Below, in pieces: positions 26,836 through 36,211 of a stretch of 64,000 nucleotides of DNA. Below the pieces are notes generated by a model. It saw nothing but the letters and a program-made list of their open reading frames with translations, did not search any database and was not told the DNA's origin. A program made the translations under genes and the position numbers. How positions within the stretch are numbered: position 1 is the first letter of the stretch; the number at the start of each line of letters is the position of its first letter. The DNA is from Ensifer adhaerens (lineage in GTDB: Bacteria; Pseudomonadota; Alphaproteobacteria; Rhizobiales; Rhizobiaceae), in NCBI RefSeq assembly GCF_028993555.1, contig NZ_CP118612.1, positions 372,001 to 436,000 on the forward strand. The letters run 5' to 3'.

Positions 26836-29225
26836 TTAATCGCCTTCAAGGGCACGGTAGATTTCCTGTTCCTGGGCAAAGTTCAGTCTCACGACCGCTT
26901 CGAGCCCATGAAGCAGCCGTTGGATCTCATAGAGTTGCTTCGGGCTTGGACCAGCAATGTTGATCGCCCGGCGAAGGGAGGTCAGAAGATGTACCTGGCG
27001 CTGAATTTCCATGTGGGTGCGGCTCATGCCGGCGAGGGCATGCGATGCGCCGAGTCGCCGGCGAAGCAACGGATACAATACGCAGTCGTCTTGGCGCTCG
27101 TGGGGAAGAAGTCGCTCGCGCAACAACGCATCCAAATCGGCCAGGCGCTCGCGGGCTTCCGGTTCAGGCAGATGCTGTATCCGTTCGGTCGTGTGCCTGA
27201 TCTCGTCGACGACGGACATGAGGTTACGGTGTTCTGCTTCCGAGCTCTTGTTGTGACAGTTGATTAACTCGACCCCATCGGCGAACCGGGTGAGCGAGCG
27301 CACGCAGGCCGTTAAGAATGGCGACGACGTCAATCGCCTCCTGAACAAGGGCTCCGTCGACCGGCGCGAGATAACCGAGCGCGGCAGCAACCATCCCGGT
27401 AACTGACAACCCCATCCCGACATAGACACTCTGAAGGGCAATGCGCCGGGATCGTTTTGCTATATGGACCGCACTGACAAGACGATCCAATCGGTCAACC
27501 AGAATGACGACATCGGCCGCTTCCGTCGACGCTGCGGCGTCCCGGGCGCCCATTGCGACCCCGACATCGGCTGCGGCGAGGGCGGGCGCGTCGTTGATGC
27601 CGTCGCCCACCATAATGACTAGCCCGGTCCTCCTCTCCGTCTCAACTAAATGCGCCTTATCTTCCGGCTTCATTTCCGCGACGATGTTGTCGATGCCCAG
27701 AAACGCGGCCAGACTTTTAGCGATGCAGCCCGGTCGCCGGTGGCGAGTACAATTCGTCCAATGCCGGCTTCGCGCAACTGCCTGAGAACCGTGCCGGTTT
27801 CTTGCCTGACTTCATCGGCGAGGAGGAATGCCCCTGCAAGAATGCCGTCCTCCGCCACTGCGACGGCGACCGTGCCCTCCCTCCTGATCCAGATCTCGAT
27901 TTCACGCGAGAAATCGGTGTCATCGATGATGGGACGGATGAAGTCCCATCCGCCGACGGCTATCTGCCGCCCCTTGATCCGGCCTGTGATGCCGGAGCCG
28001 GAAAACTCCCGCAGTTCGGATGGCGATAGAAGGGTGAGCCCGCGCTCGCGGGCGGCAGGACAACGGCACAGGCGACAACGTGACGGGACGCCTGGTCGAT
28101 CGAGGCTGCCAACCGTAGAACCTCTTGCGCGGCAAGGTCGTTGCGAACCTTTGTCTCCAAGAGCTGGGCCCGGCCGTCTGTTACCGTCCCTGTCTTGTCG
28201 AGCATCACGGTCTTCGCGCGCGCAAGCATTTCGAGGGCGCCGCCGCCCTTCACGAGGATGCCTTTGCCCGCGCAGCGAGACACGCCGGAGATGAGGGCGA
28301 CGGGCACTGCGAGAATGAGTGGGCAGGGGGTGGCAACCACCAGCACCGCCAGTGCCCTTGTCGCCTGTCCTGAAAGTACCCAAGCGATCGCTGCCAGAAG
28401 AAGCGTCACCGCGAGAAAGCCGAGCGCATATCGGTCCGCGAGACGAGACATTGGCGCCTTGGCGTTTTTCGCAGCCTCGACCAATCTTGCAATACCTTAG
28501 GTGCTCTCGTTCGCAACGCGCGAGGCGACCATCTCGAACGGATCCCCCGGATTGATGGAGCCGCTCATCAAGTACTCGCCGGATCGGTGGAGGACCGGCA
28601 GGGCCTCGCCGGTCAGGGCGGACTCGTCGAGCACAGCCGAGCTGCCTGCCAAGCGACCATCAACTGGCAGGACCTCGCCACTGCGCACGAAAATCCGGTC
28701 ACCAGGCTCGATGACGTCGATCGCGACTTCTTCGAATTGCTTGCCCGTGAAACGCGCCGCGGTGCGCGGTACCCGGCCTAGCAATACCGTGAGTTCATGG
28801 CGTGCTCGCCGTTGGGCAAAGTCCTCAAGCGCTTCTCCACCGGCATACATCATTGCGACGATGATTCCGGCGAAATGCTCCCCCAGCAGAAGCGCGCCAC
28901 TCATGGCCAGAGCTGCGATCAAATCCAGGCCAAATTCTCCCCTTGCCAGGATTGTCCCAATCTCCGTGACCAGGCTTGCAAGGATAATTGCCGTTCCCAC
29001 TCCCCATATCCACAAGCTGAGGTCCGGACGGTTCGCCAACCATGTGAGCGCACCCACAGCGAGGGAGGCCGCGCTCACCGCGAGAAGCGCACGTCTCGGC
29101 CATACTTCTTCTTGCCATCGAAGGGCAAACGTGTGCTGCGCGCTCAAGAGCCAGTTCCTCAAATCGTCATTGCGGTCAAGCTCGCGGAGCCCCTTGCGCA
29201 CCAGCCCAACCGCTCTTCTTTGCAA
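26836..29225 (-). pseudogene. heavy-metal P1B-type ATPase with C-terminal hemerythrin-like domain, multiply broken
   Basis: Read leftwards, the parts are: N-terminal helices without HMA domain; DESALTGEALPV; an in-frame stop at 28497-28499 where the family has EST-YAG; TPCPLILAVPVALISG; the phosphorylation site DKTGTVT; a frameshift near 28060; RIVLATGD; a frameshift near 27690; GDGINDAPAL; and a frameshift near 27280. A hemerythrin-like tail follows (AEHRNLMSVVDEIRH, PHERQDDCVLYPLL, GMSRTHMEIQ) and ends at 26836. The stop fits a 3-base deletion turning TAC-GCA into TAA. All catalytic motifs survive, so decay is recent or due to sequence errors. It follows a usp gene directly, probably in the same transcript. 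Confidence 0.78.
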
Positions 29226-29228
29226 GCC

Positions 29229-29729
29229 TCAGCGTACGATAAGCACCGAACAGTGCGCGCCATGCGCCACCTTCTTCGACACGCTCCCGAGAAGCATCCC
29301 CTTCAAGTGTCCAAGGCCCCGGCTTCCAACGACGATCAAGCTTGCGCTGATCTCCCTTGCAGTCTCGAGAACGGTTTCGGCGCAGTCGCCCATGTCCAGT
29401 CGCGCAGAGACATACTCGACACCGAGCCGGCGTGCCTCGTTTCGAGCTTCCTCCACAATTGTCTTGCCGAACGCCAGGGCACTCTCATCGATGCCATCGC
29501 CGGGGGTGCGGGAGAGTTCTGCCGGCCTCGACATGCCCGGGATCATGTTGCCGATGGGAAAGACGCGCCCGGAGCCGGGAAGTCCGTTCGCTGCGCTTGC
29601 AAAACCAGGTGGAACGACATGGAGAACGGTCAGGGGAGCGCCAATCGCCTTGGCAAGCTTTGCGGCCATCGCGACCGCGCCGCGCGCTCCGTCGGATCCA
29701 TCGGTTGCGACAAGGATATGGTCATCCAT
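29229..29729 (-). CDS. universal stress protein, single domain
   Basis: This is a 166-residue UspA-type protein that starts MDDHILVATDGSDGARGA. It has an insertion rich in Gly/Pro (about residues 44-75). It ends with the ATP-binding signature GSRGLGHLKGMLLGSVSKKV. The FixK box at 29777 begins 48 bp upstream and is shared with the divergent MgtC-like gene. The broken P-type ATPase begins 3 bases after its stop, so the two form an operon. Such proteins support survival in non-growing or oxygen-limited cells. Confidence 0.92.
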   Translation of the reverse strand: MDDHILVATDGSDGARGAVAMAAKLAKAIGAPLTVLHVVPPGFASAANGLPGSGRVFPIGNMIPGMSRPAELSRTPGDGIDESALAFGKTIVEEARNEARRLGVEYVSARLDMGDCAETVLETAREISASLIVVGSRGLGHLKGMLLGSVSKKVAHGAHCSVLIVR

Positions 29730-29776
29730 GGAAAACTCCTCTCAGCGCAGCCTCATGCATTGTCAATCCGCACGCA

Positions 29777-29790
29777 TTGATCGTCGTCAA
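29777..29790. promoter_or_regulatory. FixK/FNR box (TTGATCGTCGTCAA)
   Basis: This palindrome lies in a divergent promoter, 48 bp from the usp start and 72 bp from the MgtC/DUF4010 start. A single site could serve both directions. Confidence 0.83.
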
Positions 29791-29861
29791 AGACAGGATC
29801 GAAGTTAACTGGCCAGAAATGAAATGGGTAGGTCTCAGCGCGTGTACGACCCTTGGGAGCA

Positions 29862-31118
29862 ATGCAAATGGAACCGCTTATCCTTAGCCTGGGGCTCGCA
29901 CTTGCAGTTGGCCTTCTCGTCGGGTTGGAGCGGGGATGGCGCGAGAGGGATGCGCCGGAAGGCAGCCGAACCGCCGGCATTCGGACCTTCGGGATTTCAG
30001 GCCTGCTTGGCGGTATCGTGGCTGCCGTGTCGGAAGCCCAGCAGAACGAGTTCGTTTTTGCTGCGGGTTTGCTGGGGTTCACGATGAGCTTGACCTGGTT
30101 CAAGTTACGTGAGGCTCAGCGCGATGAGGATTTCAGCGTGACCAGCGTGGTAGCCGGATTGTGCGTTTTTTCGCTGGGCGGGCTGGCGGTTGCGGGCGAC
30201 TACAAGGCTGCCGCTGCAGGCGGCGCGGCTCTGGCAGCAGTTCTTGCCAGCAGAGAACTTCTTCACAATCTCCTCAAGCGGCTAACCTGGCCGGAACTGC
30301 GTTCCGCTCTCGTGCTTGCGGTGATGACCGCCATCGTACTGCCGCTTCTGCCGAACCGGACGATCGACCCTTGGGGCGGCTTCAATCCCCGCGAGGTGTG
30401 GTTTCTCACCGTGCTGAGTGCGACCATCTCATTTGCCGGATATGTGGCAACACGCCTGCTGGGCTCAACGCGCGGGCTTCTTGTCAGCGGTCTTACGGGC
30501 GCAATCGTCTCGTCCACTGCAGTCACGGCAAGCTTTGGACAAAAGGTACGTGCTGGGGAGCCGGCTCGGCCGCTGGCAGGGGCAGCAAGTGTCGCTGCGG
30601 CTATTTCACTGCTGCGCGTACTCGTCATTGTCCTTGCACTGTCCCCCCGGCTTCTTCCGCTCGTTTTGGCGCCGCTGCTGACGGCAGCCGTCGTATTCGT
30701 CGCGTGCGGAAGCCTCTTGATGGCCAAGAGGGCGTCCGGTGCAGGCCAAGACGTCGAAGCACGAAATCCCTTTGAACTTATGCCGCTCCTTGTCTTTGCC
30801 AGTCTATTTGCCGCCACGGCCACCCTTGGCGCTGCAGTGGTGGCGAGGATTGGAAACAACAGCTTGATTGGCATTTCGGCCGCATCTGGCATCTTCGACG
30901 TCGACGTCGCCGTACTGACCGCCTTACGCTCCGTTGGCGGAGCGATGCCTTTGCCAACTGTCGGCGCCGCGGTTCTGGCAGCCGCGCTCGTCAATGCGGG
31001 GGGACGAATATTCGTGGCGATCCTGTCCGGAACAGCAGGATACTGGGTGCCACTCGGCCTCGTCTCGCTCGCTGCTGCTGCATCCGGCGTAAGCACCTAC
31101 GTCATGACTATGCAGTAG
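29862..31118 (+). CDS. MgtC/SapB-DUF4010 membrane protein
   Basis: This roughly 418-residue protein has about twelve hydrophobic segments. The N-terminal part is MgtC/SapB-like (LGLALAVGLLVGLERGWRER, then AGIRTFGISGLLGGI). The rest is the DUF4010 domain (LVSGLTGAIVSSTAVTASFG, AASGIFDVDVAVLTALRSVG). The family is tied to Mg2+ homeostasis and survival under stress, with mechanism unknown. The start at 29862 has GGGAG at the right spacing; an upstream start at 29853 is also open. It is divergent from usp across a FixK box. Confidence 0.87.
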   Translation: MQMEPLILSLGLALAVGLLVGLERGWRERDAPEGSRTAGIRTFGISGLLGGIVAAVSEAQQNEFVFAAGLLGFTMSLTWFKLREAQRDEDFSVTSVVAGLCVFSLGGLAVAGDYKAAAAGGAALAAVLASRELLHNLLKRLTWPELRSALVLAVMTAIVLPLLPNRTIDPWGGFNPREVWFLTVLSATISFAGYVATRLLGSTRGLLVSGLTGAIVSSTAVTASFGQKVRAGEPARPLAGAASVAAAISLLRVLVIVLALSPRLLPLVLAPLLTAAVVFVACGSLLMAKRASGAGQDVEARNPFELMPLLVFASLFAATATLGAAVVARIGNNSLIGISAASGIFDVDVAVLTALRSVGGAMPLPTVGAAVLAAALVNAGGRIFVAILSGTAGYWVPLGLVSLAAAASGVSTYVMTMQ

Positions 31119-33783
31119 ATTTGCCACGCAGCCGCCACTTGTCGAATTCCATGATGAAGAGGACAGAAGAGGTAGCAACCAAAAGCATTGCCCATTCGGC
31201 CGGTTTCATCGCTGAAACCTGAAGGGTATCGCTGAGGAGCGGAACGTACATTGCGGTGATGTGGAGGCCCAAGGCTGCGGCAATGCAAAAGACCAGGAGC
31301 GGATTGCCAAACATGCCGAGCGCGAGAATGGACTTCCGCTCCGAGCGACTTGCAAAAGTCTGGAAATTTTCGAACAGAACAAGCAGCAGCAAGAGCATGT
31401 TGCGGGCATCGCTTTCACTGTAGCCCCGTCTTAGAGCGAGATAGAACATCGCGATACCTCCGCCTCCCATAACGAGCGTCGTTTGGCAGAGGCTGCGGAT
31501 CATCACCCGATCGAAGATCGGTTCATTCGGCCTGCGCGGCGCACGGGAGAGTTCATCGCCCTCGGGCCCCTCGCTTGCAAGAGCGACATCCTGGATGCCG
31601 TTGGTGACAAGATTGAGCCACAGGAGTTGCACGGGTAGAAGCGGCATTGGCAGTGCGAGGGTGGCGGCAAAAAGAAACAACACAAGTTCCGCTGATCCCG
31701 TGGAGACGAGCATGAAGATGACCTTACGAATGTTGGCGTAGGCGACGCGACCTTCCTTGATGGCACTGACGATTGACGCAAAATTGTCGTCTGTAATGAT
31801 AATATCGGCGCTCTCCTTGGCGACGTCCGTTCCCTTGCGGCCCATCGCCGCTCCGATGTGCGCGTGTTTTAGGGCAGGCGCATCGTTAACCCCGTCACCC
31901 GTAACGGCGACGAAGTGTCCGTTGCGCGAAAGCGCGAGAGCGAGCGCCAGTTTTTGCGATGGGGCGATGCGTGCATAGATGCGCCCCCGGCGGGCGAGCG
32001 CGTCAAGGCTTGCTTGCCCCTGCGCTTCGGCCCGGCTCACCTCTTCGCCAGTGACGACCTGGTCGATCGTGAAGTCGAGGCCCGCATCAGCCGCGATCGC
32101 CGCGGCGGTCTTTGGATCGTCGCCGGTAAGCATGATTACCTGAACACCAGCCGCGTGACAGTCGCGGATCGCTTCGGGCACTTCTGGTCTGATTGGATCC
32201 CGCATGCCGACGAGGCCGAGAAAAACGAGGTCGACGAGAAGGTGCCGGCCACACCCGCCATCGTCCTCGATCATCGTTTCACCTTCCGCAAACGCCAGCA
32301 CGCGCAAACCTCGGGCAGCCATCTCCTCCTTCTGACGCACGAGCCTGTCGCGGTCGATCGTTATCGCCCGGCCGTTTATCTCCATTCGGTCCGACATTGC
32401 GGTGAGGGATTCGGCTGCCCCCTTCACGAAGATGCGCACCGCATCGCCATGTCGATGAAACGATGCGGCATATTTGATCTCCGGCTCGTAGGGGATTCGG
32501 GCAATCAGAGGATAGTCATCCTCAATCGACTCTCTCGGCAGGCCCGCCTTGTGGGCGGCGGCCAGGAGCGCGACATCGACCGTGTCGCCAACACTGGTCC
32601 ACCCATCTTCACCCCTTACGAGCGATCCTTCATTGGGTAGAGAGGCGGCCCGCAGAAGGGCGGCCGCACGATCACGTGCCTGGTCGGGGGACGCGTCCTT
32701 TCCGCGGATGTGGCAGGACTCGATATCGGCATGCGTGTCGCAGAAAAGGTCCGTTCCATCGGGTAAGCGAATGTCAGTGACCGTCAACTCATTCAGCGTC
32801 AAAGTGCCGGTCTTGTCGGTTGCGATTACCGTGCATGATCCGAGCGCTTCGACAGCGGGCATGCGGCGAACGATGACATGTTTCCTGGCCATTCGACGCA
32901 TACTGATCGCCAAGGCGACCGAGATCGCGATCGGTAGACCCTCGGGGATGGCGCTCACGGCCAGCCCGACCGCCATCATGAAAAGGTCGGTCGCGGGCAA
33001 GTCGCGGGCGACCCCGACAAGTATCAACAAGACCACGACGGTTGCGACGACCAGGGCAATGAGTTTTGAAAAGCCCTCCAATCGGATCAGCAACGGCGAT
33101 CTGGCAAGGGGCGCCATCCCGATGTCGCTTGCTATCCTGCCTATTTCGCTGTTTTTTCCCGTCGCGTCGACGATACCACGCGCGCGGCCGCGTGTGACGA
33201 GAGTACCGGCGTATGCCATGTAGCGTCGTTGTTCATCGCCTGTGACGGAAACCGGGGTTGGTGACTTTGCAACCGGCGCGGACTCGCCCGTTAGCAGAGA
33301 CTCATCGCAAAAGAGTCCGTCAACCGCGGTCAGCCGCATGTCTGCCGGCACGCGTCCACCGGATTCCAGAGCCACAAGGTCACCAGGCACGATCAGTCGT
33401 GCGTCAAGCTCGACCAACTGCCCGTCTCGCACAACATTGGCTTTTGGCTGCTCGAGTTTGCGCAACGCCGATGCCGCCTGGCCGGCACTGTGTTCCTGAA
33501 TGGTTCCGACGATGGCATTTGCAACAAGGACGACCGCAATGAAGAAGGCATCCTTCACATCACCCATTAGAAGCGACACGAGCACCGCGGCCAGCAGAAT
33601 ATAGATCAGTGGGCTCCTGAATTGGCGCACGAATGTTTCGACCACCGTCCCTGCCCTTGGTTCGGGCAGGGTGTTTGAGCCACACTTGGCCAACCGGCTA
33701 TGGGCCTCGTCGCCGGTCAGCCCCGCATAGCCGCTATTTTCCTCTTTTTGCCGAGCGAGGCTGGGGAGCATCGGATCGGACAT
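31108..33783 (-). CDS. P2-type cation-transporting ATPase
   Basis: This is a roughly 891-residue ATPase of the PacL/SERCA-like class. The N-terminal cation-ATPase domain is GYAGLTGDEAHSRLAKCG, and the actuator loop is DESLLTGESAPV. Phosphorylation Asp lies in ATDKTGTLTLNE, with MLTGDDPKTAAAIA and VTGDGVNDAPALKHA in the P domain. About ten membrane helices with LWLNLVTNGIQDVALA follow. It pumps Ca2+ or another divalent cation out of the cytoplasm. The ATG at 33783 (AAGGTG upstream) is preferred to a GTG at 33807. It lies just downstream of the BON gene, which has a FixK box, and ends overlapping the MgtC-like gene. Confidence 0.92.
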   Translation of the reverse strand: MSDPMLPSLARQKEENSGYAGLTGDEAHSRLAKCGSNTLPEPRAGTVVETFVRQFRSPLIYILLAAVLVSLLMGDVKDAFFIAVVLVANAIVGTIQEHSAGQAASALRKLEQPKANVVRDGQLVELDARLIVPGDLVALESGGRVPADMRLTAVDGLFCDESLLTGESAPVAKSPTPVSVTGDEQRRYMAYAGTLVTRGRARGIVDATGKNSEIGRIASDIGMAPLARSPLLIRLEGFSKLIALVVATVVVLLILVGVARDLPATDLFMMAVGLAVSAIPEGLPIAISVALAISMRRMARKHVIVRRMPAVEALGSCTVIATDKTGTLTLNELTVTDIRLPDGTDLFCDTHADIESCHIRGKDASPDQARDRAAALLRAASLPNEGSLVRGEDGWTSVGDTVDVALLAAAHKAGLPRESIEDDYPLIARIPYEPEIKYAASFHRHGDAVRIFVKGAAESLTAMSDRMEINGRAITIDRDRLVRQKEEMAARGLRVLAFAEGETMIEDDGGCGRHLLVDLVFLGLVGMRDPIRPEVPEAIRDCHAAGVQVIMLTGDDPKTAAAIAADAGLDFTIDQVVTGEEVSRAEAQGQASLDALARRGRIYARIAPSQKLALALALSRNGHFVAVTGDGVNDAPALKHAHIGAAMGRKGTDVAKESADIIITDDNFASIVSAIKEGRVAYANIRKVIFMLVSTGSAELVLFLFAATLALPMPLLPVQLLWLNLVTNGIQDVALASEGPEGDELSRAPRRPNEPIFDRVMIRSLCQTTLVMGGGGIAMFYLALRRGYSESDARNMLLLLLVLFENFQTFASRSERKSILALGMFGNPLLVFCIAAALGLHITAMYVPLLSDTLQVSAMKPAEWAMLLVATSSVLFIMEFDKWRLRGKSTA

Positions 33784-33816
33784 CACGGGCACCTTGTAGT
33801 AAACCACGCAGGGTGC

Positions 33817-34473
33817 CTATTTGTCCGAAACTGTCAGATAATCCGTAACCCCGCTCACCCCTTTTGCAGACCAGGCAGCCTGCTCGGCGGTGATACGCTC
33901 TCGCGAGCTTTGCACTTTCCCGCGCAAGGTCACATGGCTGCCAGAAACTTCGACCTCGATGTCCTCGGCCTCGATTTCGGCATTCCGCCTCAAGGCTTGC
34001 TTGATGCCGTGGCGGATGTCGACGACATCCATCCGTGGCCGGATCCTCAACTGGTTGTCGATGCCCGTTACACCGGAGAGTTGGCGAACCGAATGTTCGG
34101 CCGCCGAGCGTTGAAAGTAGAAATCGACAGTGCCGGCGAGCGTAACGAACCCGTTCTCCACCTTCACCTGAATATCGCTCGGATCGGAAATAGCCGCACC
34201 CCAATCGAGGATCTTCAAGACACGGCTTGCGATCTCGTCATCGGCAGTCTTCTTGTGCGCGGGCAACCGCACGGCGATTTCCTCCGCGATCGCCCGGACA
34301 CCTTTGATGCGTCGAGCAGCCTGCTCGGCGGTGTGCTTTTCGGCAAAGCTGTGGACATGACCGGTCAGGGTCACGATGCCGTTCTCTACCGTTACGCCGA
34401 TGTTTGCAGCGTCGACGCTGGGCTCATACTCGAGTTCGTCGAGAATATCCTGTCGTAAACTGATGTCGCTCAT
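33817..34473 (-). CDS. triple BON-domain protein
   Basis: This 218-residue protein is made of three BON modules. Each contains the strand-turn signature (IGVTVENGIVTLTGHVHSFA, IQVKVENGFVTLAGTVDFYF, IEVEVSGSHVTLRGKVQSS) and ends with a GV-x-x-(I/V) segment. BON domains bind phospholipid or membrane surfaces and appear in osmotic and envelope stress proteins. There is no signal peptide, so it is probably cytoplasmic. The start at 34473 (MSDISLRQ) has GGAG nine bases upstream; ATG 34482 is an alternative. The FixK box lies 71 bp upstream. The cation ATPase follows about 35 bp downstream. Confidence 0.88.
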   Translation of the reverse strand: MSDISLRQDILDELEYEPSVDAANIGVTVENGIVTLTGHVHSFAEKHTAEQAARRIKGVRAIAEEIAVRLPAHKKTADDEIASRVLKILDWGAAISDPSDIQVKVENGFVTLAGTVDFYFQRSAAEHSVRQLSGVTGIDNQLRIRPRMDVVDIRHGIKQALRRNAEIEAEDIEVEVSGSHVTLRGKVQSSRERITAEQAAWSAKGVSGVTDYLTVSDK

Positions 34474-34543
34474 GGTCATCATCTCCAAAAGTCTCCTCGT
34501 CCAGTTTCTGCCAACAGTATGCTTGATCGTCGCCTGTCGGTCT

Positions 34544-34557
34544 TTGAGGGGCGTCAA
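34544..34557. promoter_or_regulatory. FixK/FNR box (TTGAGGGGCGTCAA)
   Basis: TTGA-GGGGCG-TCAA lies in the divergent region, 71 bp from the BON gene start and 53 bp from the pyridoxamine-oxidase-like gene. Confidence 0.8.
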
Positions 34558-34609
34558 AGCGCCCACGCACACAAGGAATTAATCTTGAAATATCTGTTCA
34601 CGGAGGTGG

Positions 34610-35065
34610 ATGATGATCATCAAGGAAATGTCCCGCCACGAATGCAGCAGCGTCGTTGAGGGGGGCCATGTGGCTCACCTTGCCTGTTGCGTCGACGACA
34701 GGCCCTATGTCGTGCCAATCACATATGCCTACGCCGGAAATTGCCTCTACGCATTTTCCATGCCCGGTCAAAAGATCGACTGGATGCGCAAGAATCCCAA
34801 TGTTTGCCTGCAGATCGACGCAGCCTCCGGGAGCGAGTGGAAAAGCGTCGTGATCTACGGGCGCTATCAGGAACTTGCCCCGACCGGGCAATGGCACCGC
34901 GAGTACCTGCACGCCTGGTCGCTTCTCGAAAAGAGAGCAAACTGGTGGGAACCGGGTGGGTTGAAGCCAGCTCCGCAAGAAATAGCCGGCCATTACCCGC
35001 ACCTGTTCTTCAGTATCGACGTACTCGAAATGACCGGGCGGGCGTCTTGTGAAAATGAGACCTGA
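34610..35065 (+). CDS. pyridoxamine 5'-phosphate oxidase-like flavin protein
   Basis: This 151-residue protein has a split-barrel flavin-binding fold of the PNPOx-like family: GGHVAHLACCVDDRPYVVPI, YAYAGNCLYAFSMPGQKIDW, NPNVCLQIDAASGSEWKSVV and YGRYQELAP. Such proteins bind FMN or F420/haem-like cofactors and reduce small molecules; the exact reaction is unknown. GGAGGTGG lies before tandem ATGs at 34610 and 34613. It is controlled by the FixK box 53 bp upstream and ends at a strong terminator. Similar proteins sit next to usp genes in other hypoxia regulons. Confidence 0.87.
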   Translation: MMIIKEMSRHECSSVVEGGHVAHLACCVDDRPYVVPITYAYAGNCLYAFSMPGQKIDWMRKNPNVCLQIDAASGSEWKSVVIYGRYQELAPTGQWHREYLHAWSLLEKRANWWEPGGLKPAPQEIAGHYPHLFFSIDVLEMTGRASCENET

Positions 35066-35073
35066 ACCAAAAC

Positions 35074-35110
35074 AAGTGCGCCGCTCGACGGCGGCGCACT
35101 TCTTTTCTTA
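35074..35110. terminator. strong bidirectional terminator
   Basis: AAGTGCGCCGC and GCGGCGCACTT form a perfect 11-bp stem around the loop TCGACG, followed by CTTTTCTT on the plus strand. It lies between the converging PNPOx-like and usp genes and is the clearest intrinsic terminator in the window. Confidence 0.85.
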
Positions 35111-35122
35111 TGTTTCGGTGGC

Positions 35123-35956
35123 TCAATGAACCATCAGCACAGGGACCGTCGGTGACTCGATCATGGCCTTGGTCACCCCGCCGAACATGCGTTCTCGAAC
35201 CCGCGAATGACCATAGGCGCCCATGACGATGAGGTCGGCCGCGGTGTCGAGCGCATGCTGCAAAAGCACCTCGCTGACCTGACGCCCAGCGCTCGGCAGC
35301 CTGTCGACGGTGACCTCGATGCCATGCCTTGCGAGGTAGGTCGCGACATCCGCCCCCGGTTCTTCCCCGTTCCTTGCCGGCGCAGCCTTGGGATCGACAA
35401 GCACAACGTTGACGCTGTCGGCGTTCTTCATCATTTCAAGCGCTTCGCGTGCGGCTCCCGTCGCTTCGATCGTGGAGTTCCATGCAAGCAGGACCTTTTT
35501 CGGTGCCAGCGTCACCGATTGGCGGTTGCCAGAGAGAAGGACTGGGTGGGCTGAACGGAAGAGCGCACCCTCGATGGCGTGCGAACGAAGCCGCGAACTC
35601 GCTTTGAGGCTTGCCCCAATCAGGGTCACGTCAGCGTAACGTGCGCGCTCTCCAATCTCATCCTCCACCCACGCTTCCTCCGGGTAGGTCCCTTGGACAT
35701 CAAACGATACCCCAAGGGCTTCCAGGGTGGCGCGGGACTTCCTAACGGCGTCGCCGAGCTTCTCGGTATCGCCGGCACGCACGTCAAGCCACGCAACCGA
35801 CATCGCGGCGTAGTCGCCGAGTGGCACAGGGGCAGCAAGTTTGACAAGAAGAACGGACAGGTGCGCGTTCCCGGCCACGCAAAGATCCGCCGCAGTTCTT
35901 ACATCGACATCATAGTTATCCGCATCGGCAACCAGTAACACAGTCTTGTATGGCAT
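35123..35956 (-). CDS. tandem-domain universal stress protein
   Basis: This 277-residue protein has two Usp domains (residues about 1-140 and 150-277). The first is degenerate. The second carries the nucleotide-loop-like GAYGHSRVRERMFGGVTKAM and ends VPVLMVH. The start at 35956 (MPYKTVLLVAD) has GGGAGATGGAG upstream; the open frame reaches 36034 without homology. The FixK box is 67 bp upstream. It is closely similar in layout to the usp genes at 51120 and 58663 (shared GAYGHS, GGVT and LARHGI segments), so these are probably paralogues. Confidence 0.92.
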   Translation of the reverse strand: MPYKTVLLVADADNYDVDVRTAADLCVAGNAHLSVLLVKLAAPVPLGDYAAMSVAWLDVRAGDTEKLGDAVRKSRATLEALGVSFDVQGTYPEEAWVEDEIGERARYADVTLIGASLKASSRLRSHAIEGALFRSAHPVLLSGNRQSVTLAPKKVLLAWNSTIEATGAAREALEMMKNADSVNVVLVDPKAAPARNGEEPGADVATYLARHGIEVTVDRLPSAGRQVSEVLLQHALDTAADLIVMGAYGHSRVRERMFGGVTKAMIESPTVPVLMVH

Positions 35957-36022
35957 CGCTCCATCTCCCGAATTGACGTTTGGGCTACCAGTCAATCTAC
36001 GCACGGCGTGGCAAACGGCATT

Positions 36023-36036
36023 GACGGCCATCAAAG
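36023..36036. promoter_or_regulatory. FixK/FNR box (TTGACGGCCATCAA)
   Basis: This palindromic pair TTGA/TCAA lies 67 bp upstream of the tandem usp start at 35956. Plus-strand transcription from here has no gene to serve. Confidence 0.82.
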
Positions 36037-36211
36037 ATCGTCCTTAGAAGCTCGACTGGAGTGCCCATGTACTCAAGTATCGAAGAGATGATCGGCGATG
36101 GAGAAGCCGCCGCATGGCACGGGTCGCCGTCTTGGTGTTTTCAGGGGAGTACCCGCACTGAACCCTTATCCGCTCGATGTACTGCAAAGGTCTTCCATTC
36201 AAGTGAGCGCA

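Noticed and set aside
28501..29808. Open frame of 435 codons on the plus strand
   Set aside because: It is antisense to the P-type ATPase pseudogene and the usp gene. Its product is Ser/Arg/Pro-rich, typical of a shadow frame in high-GC DNA.
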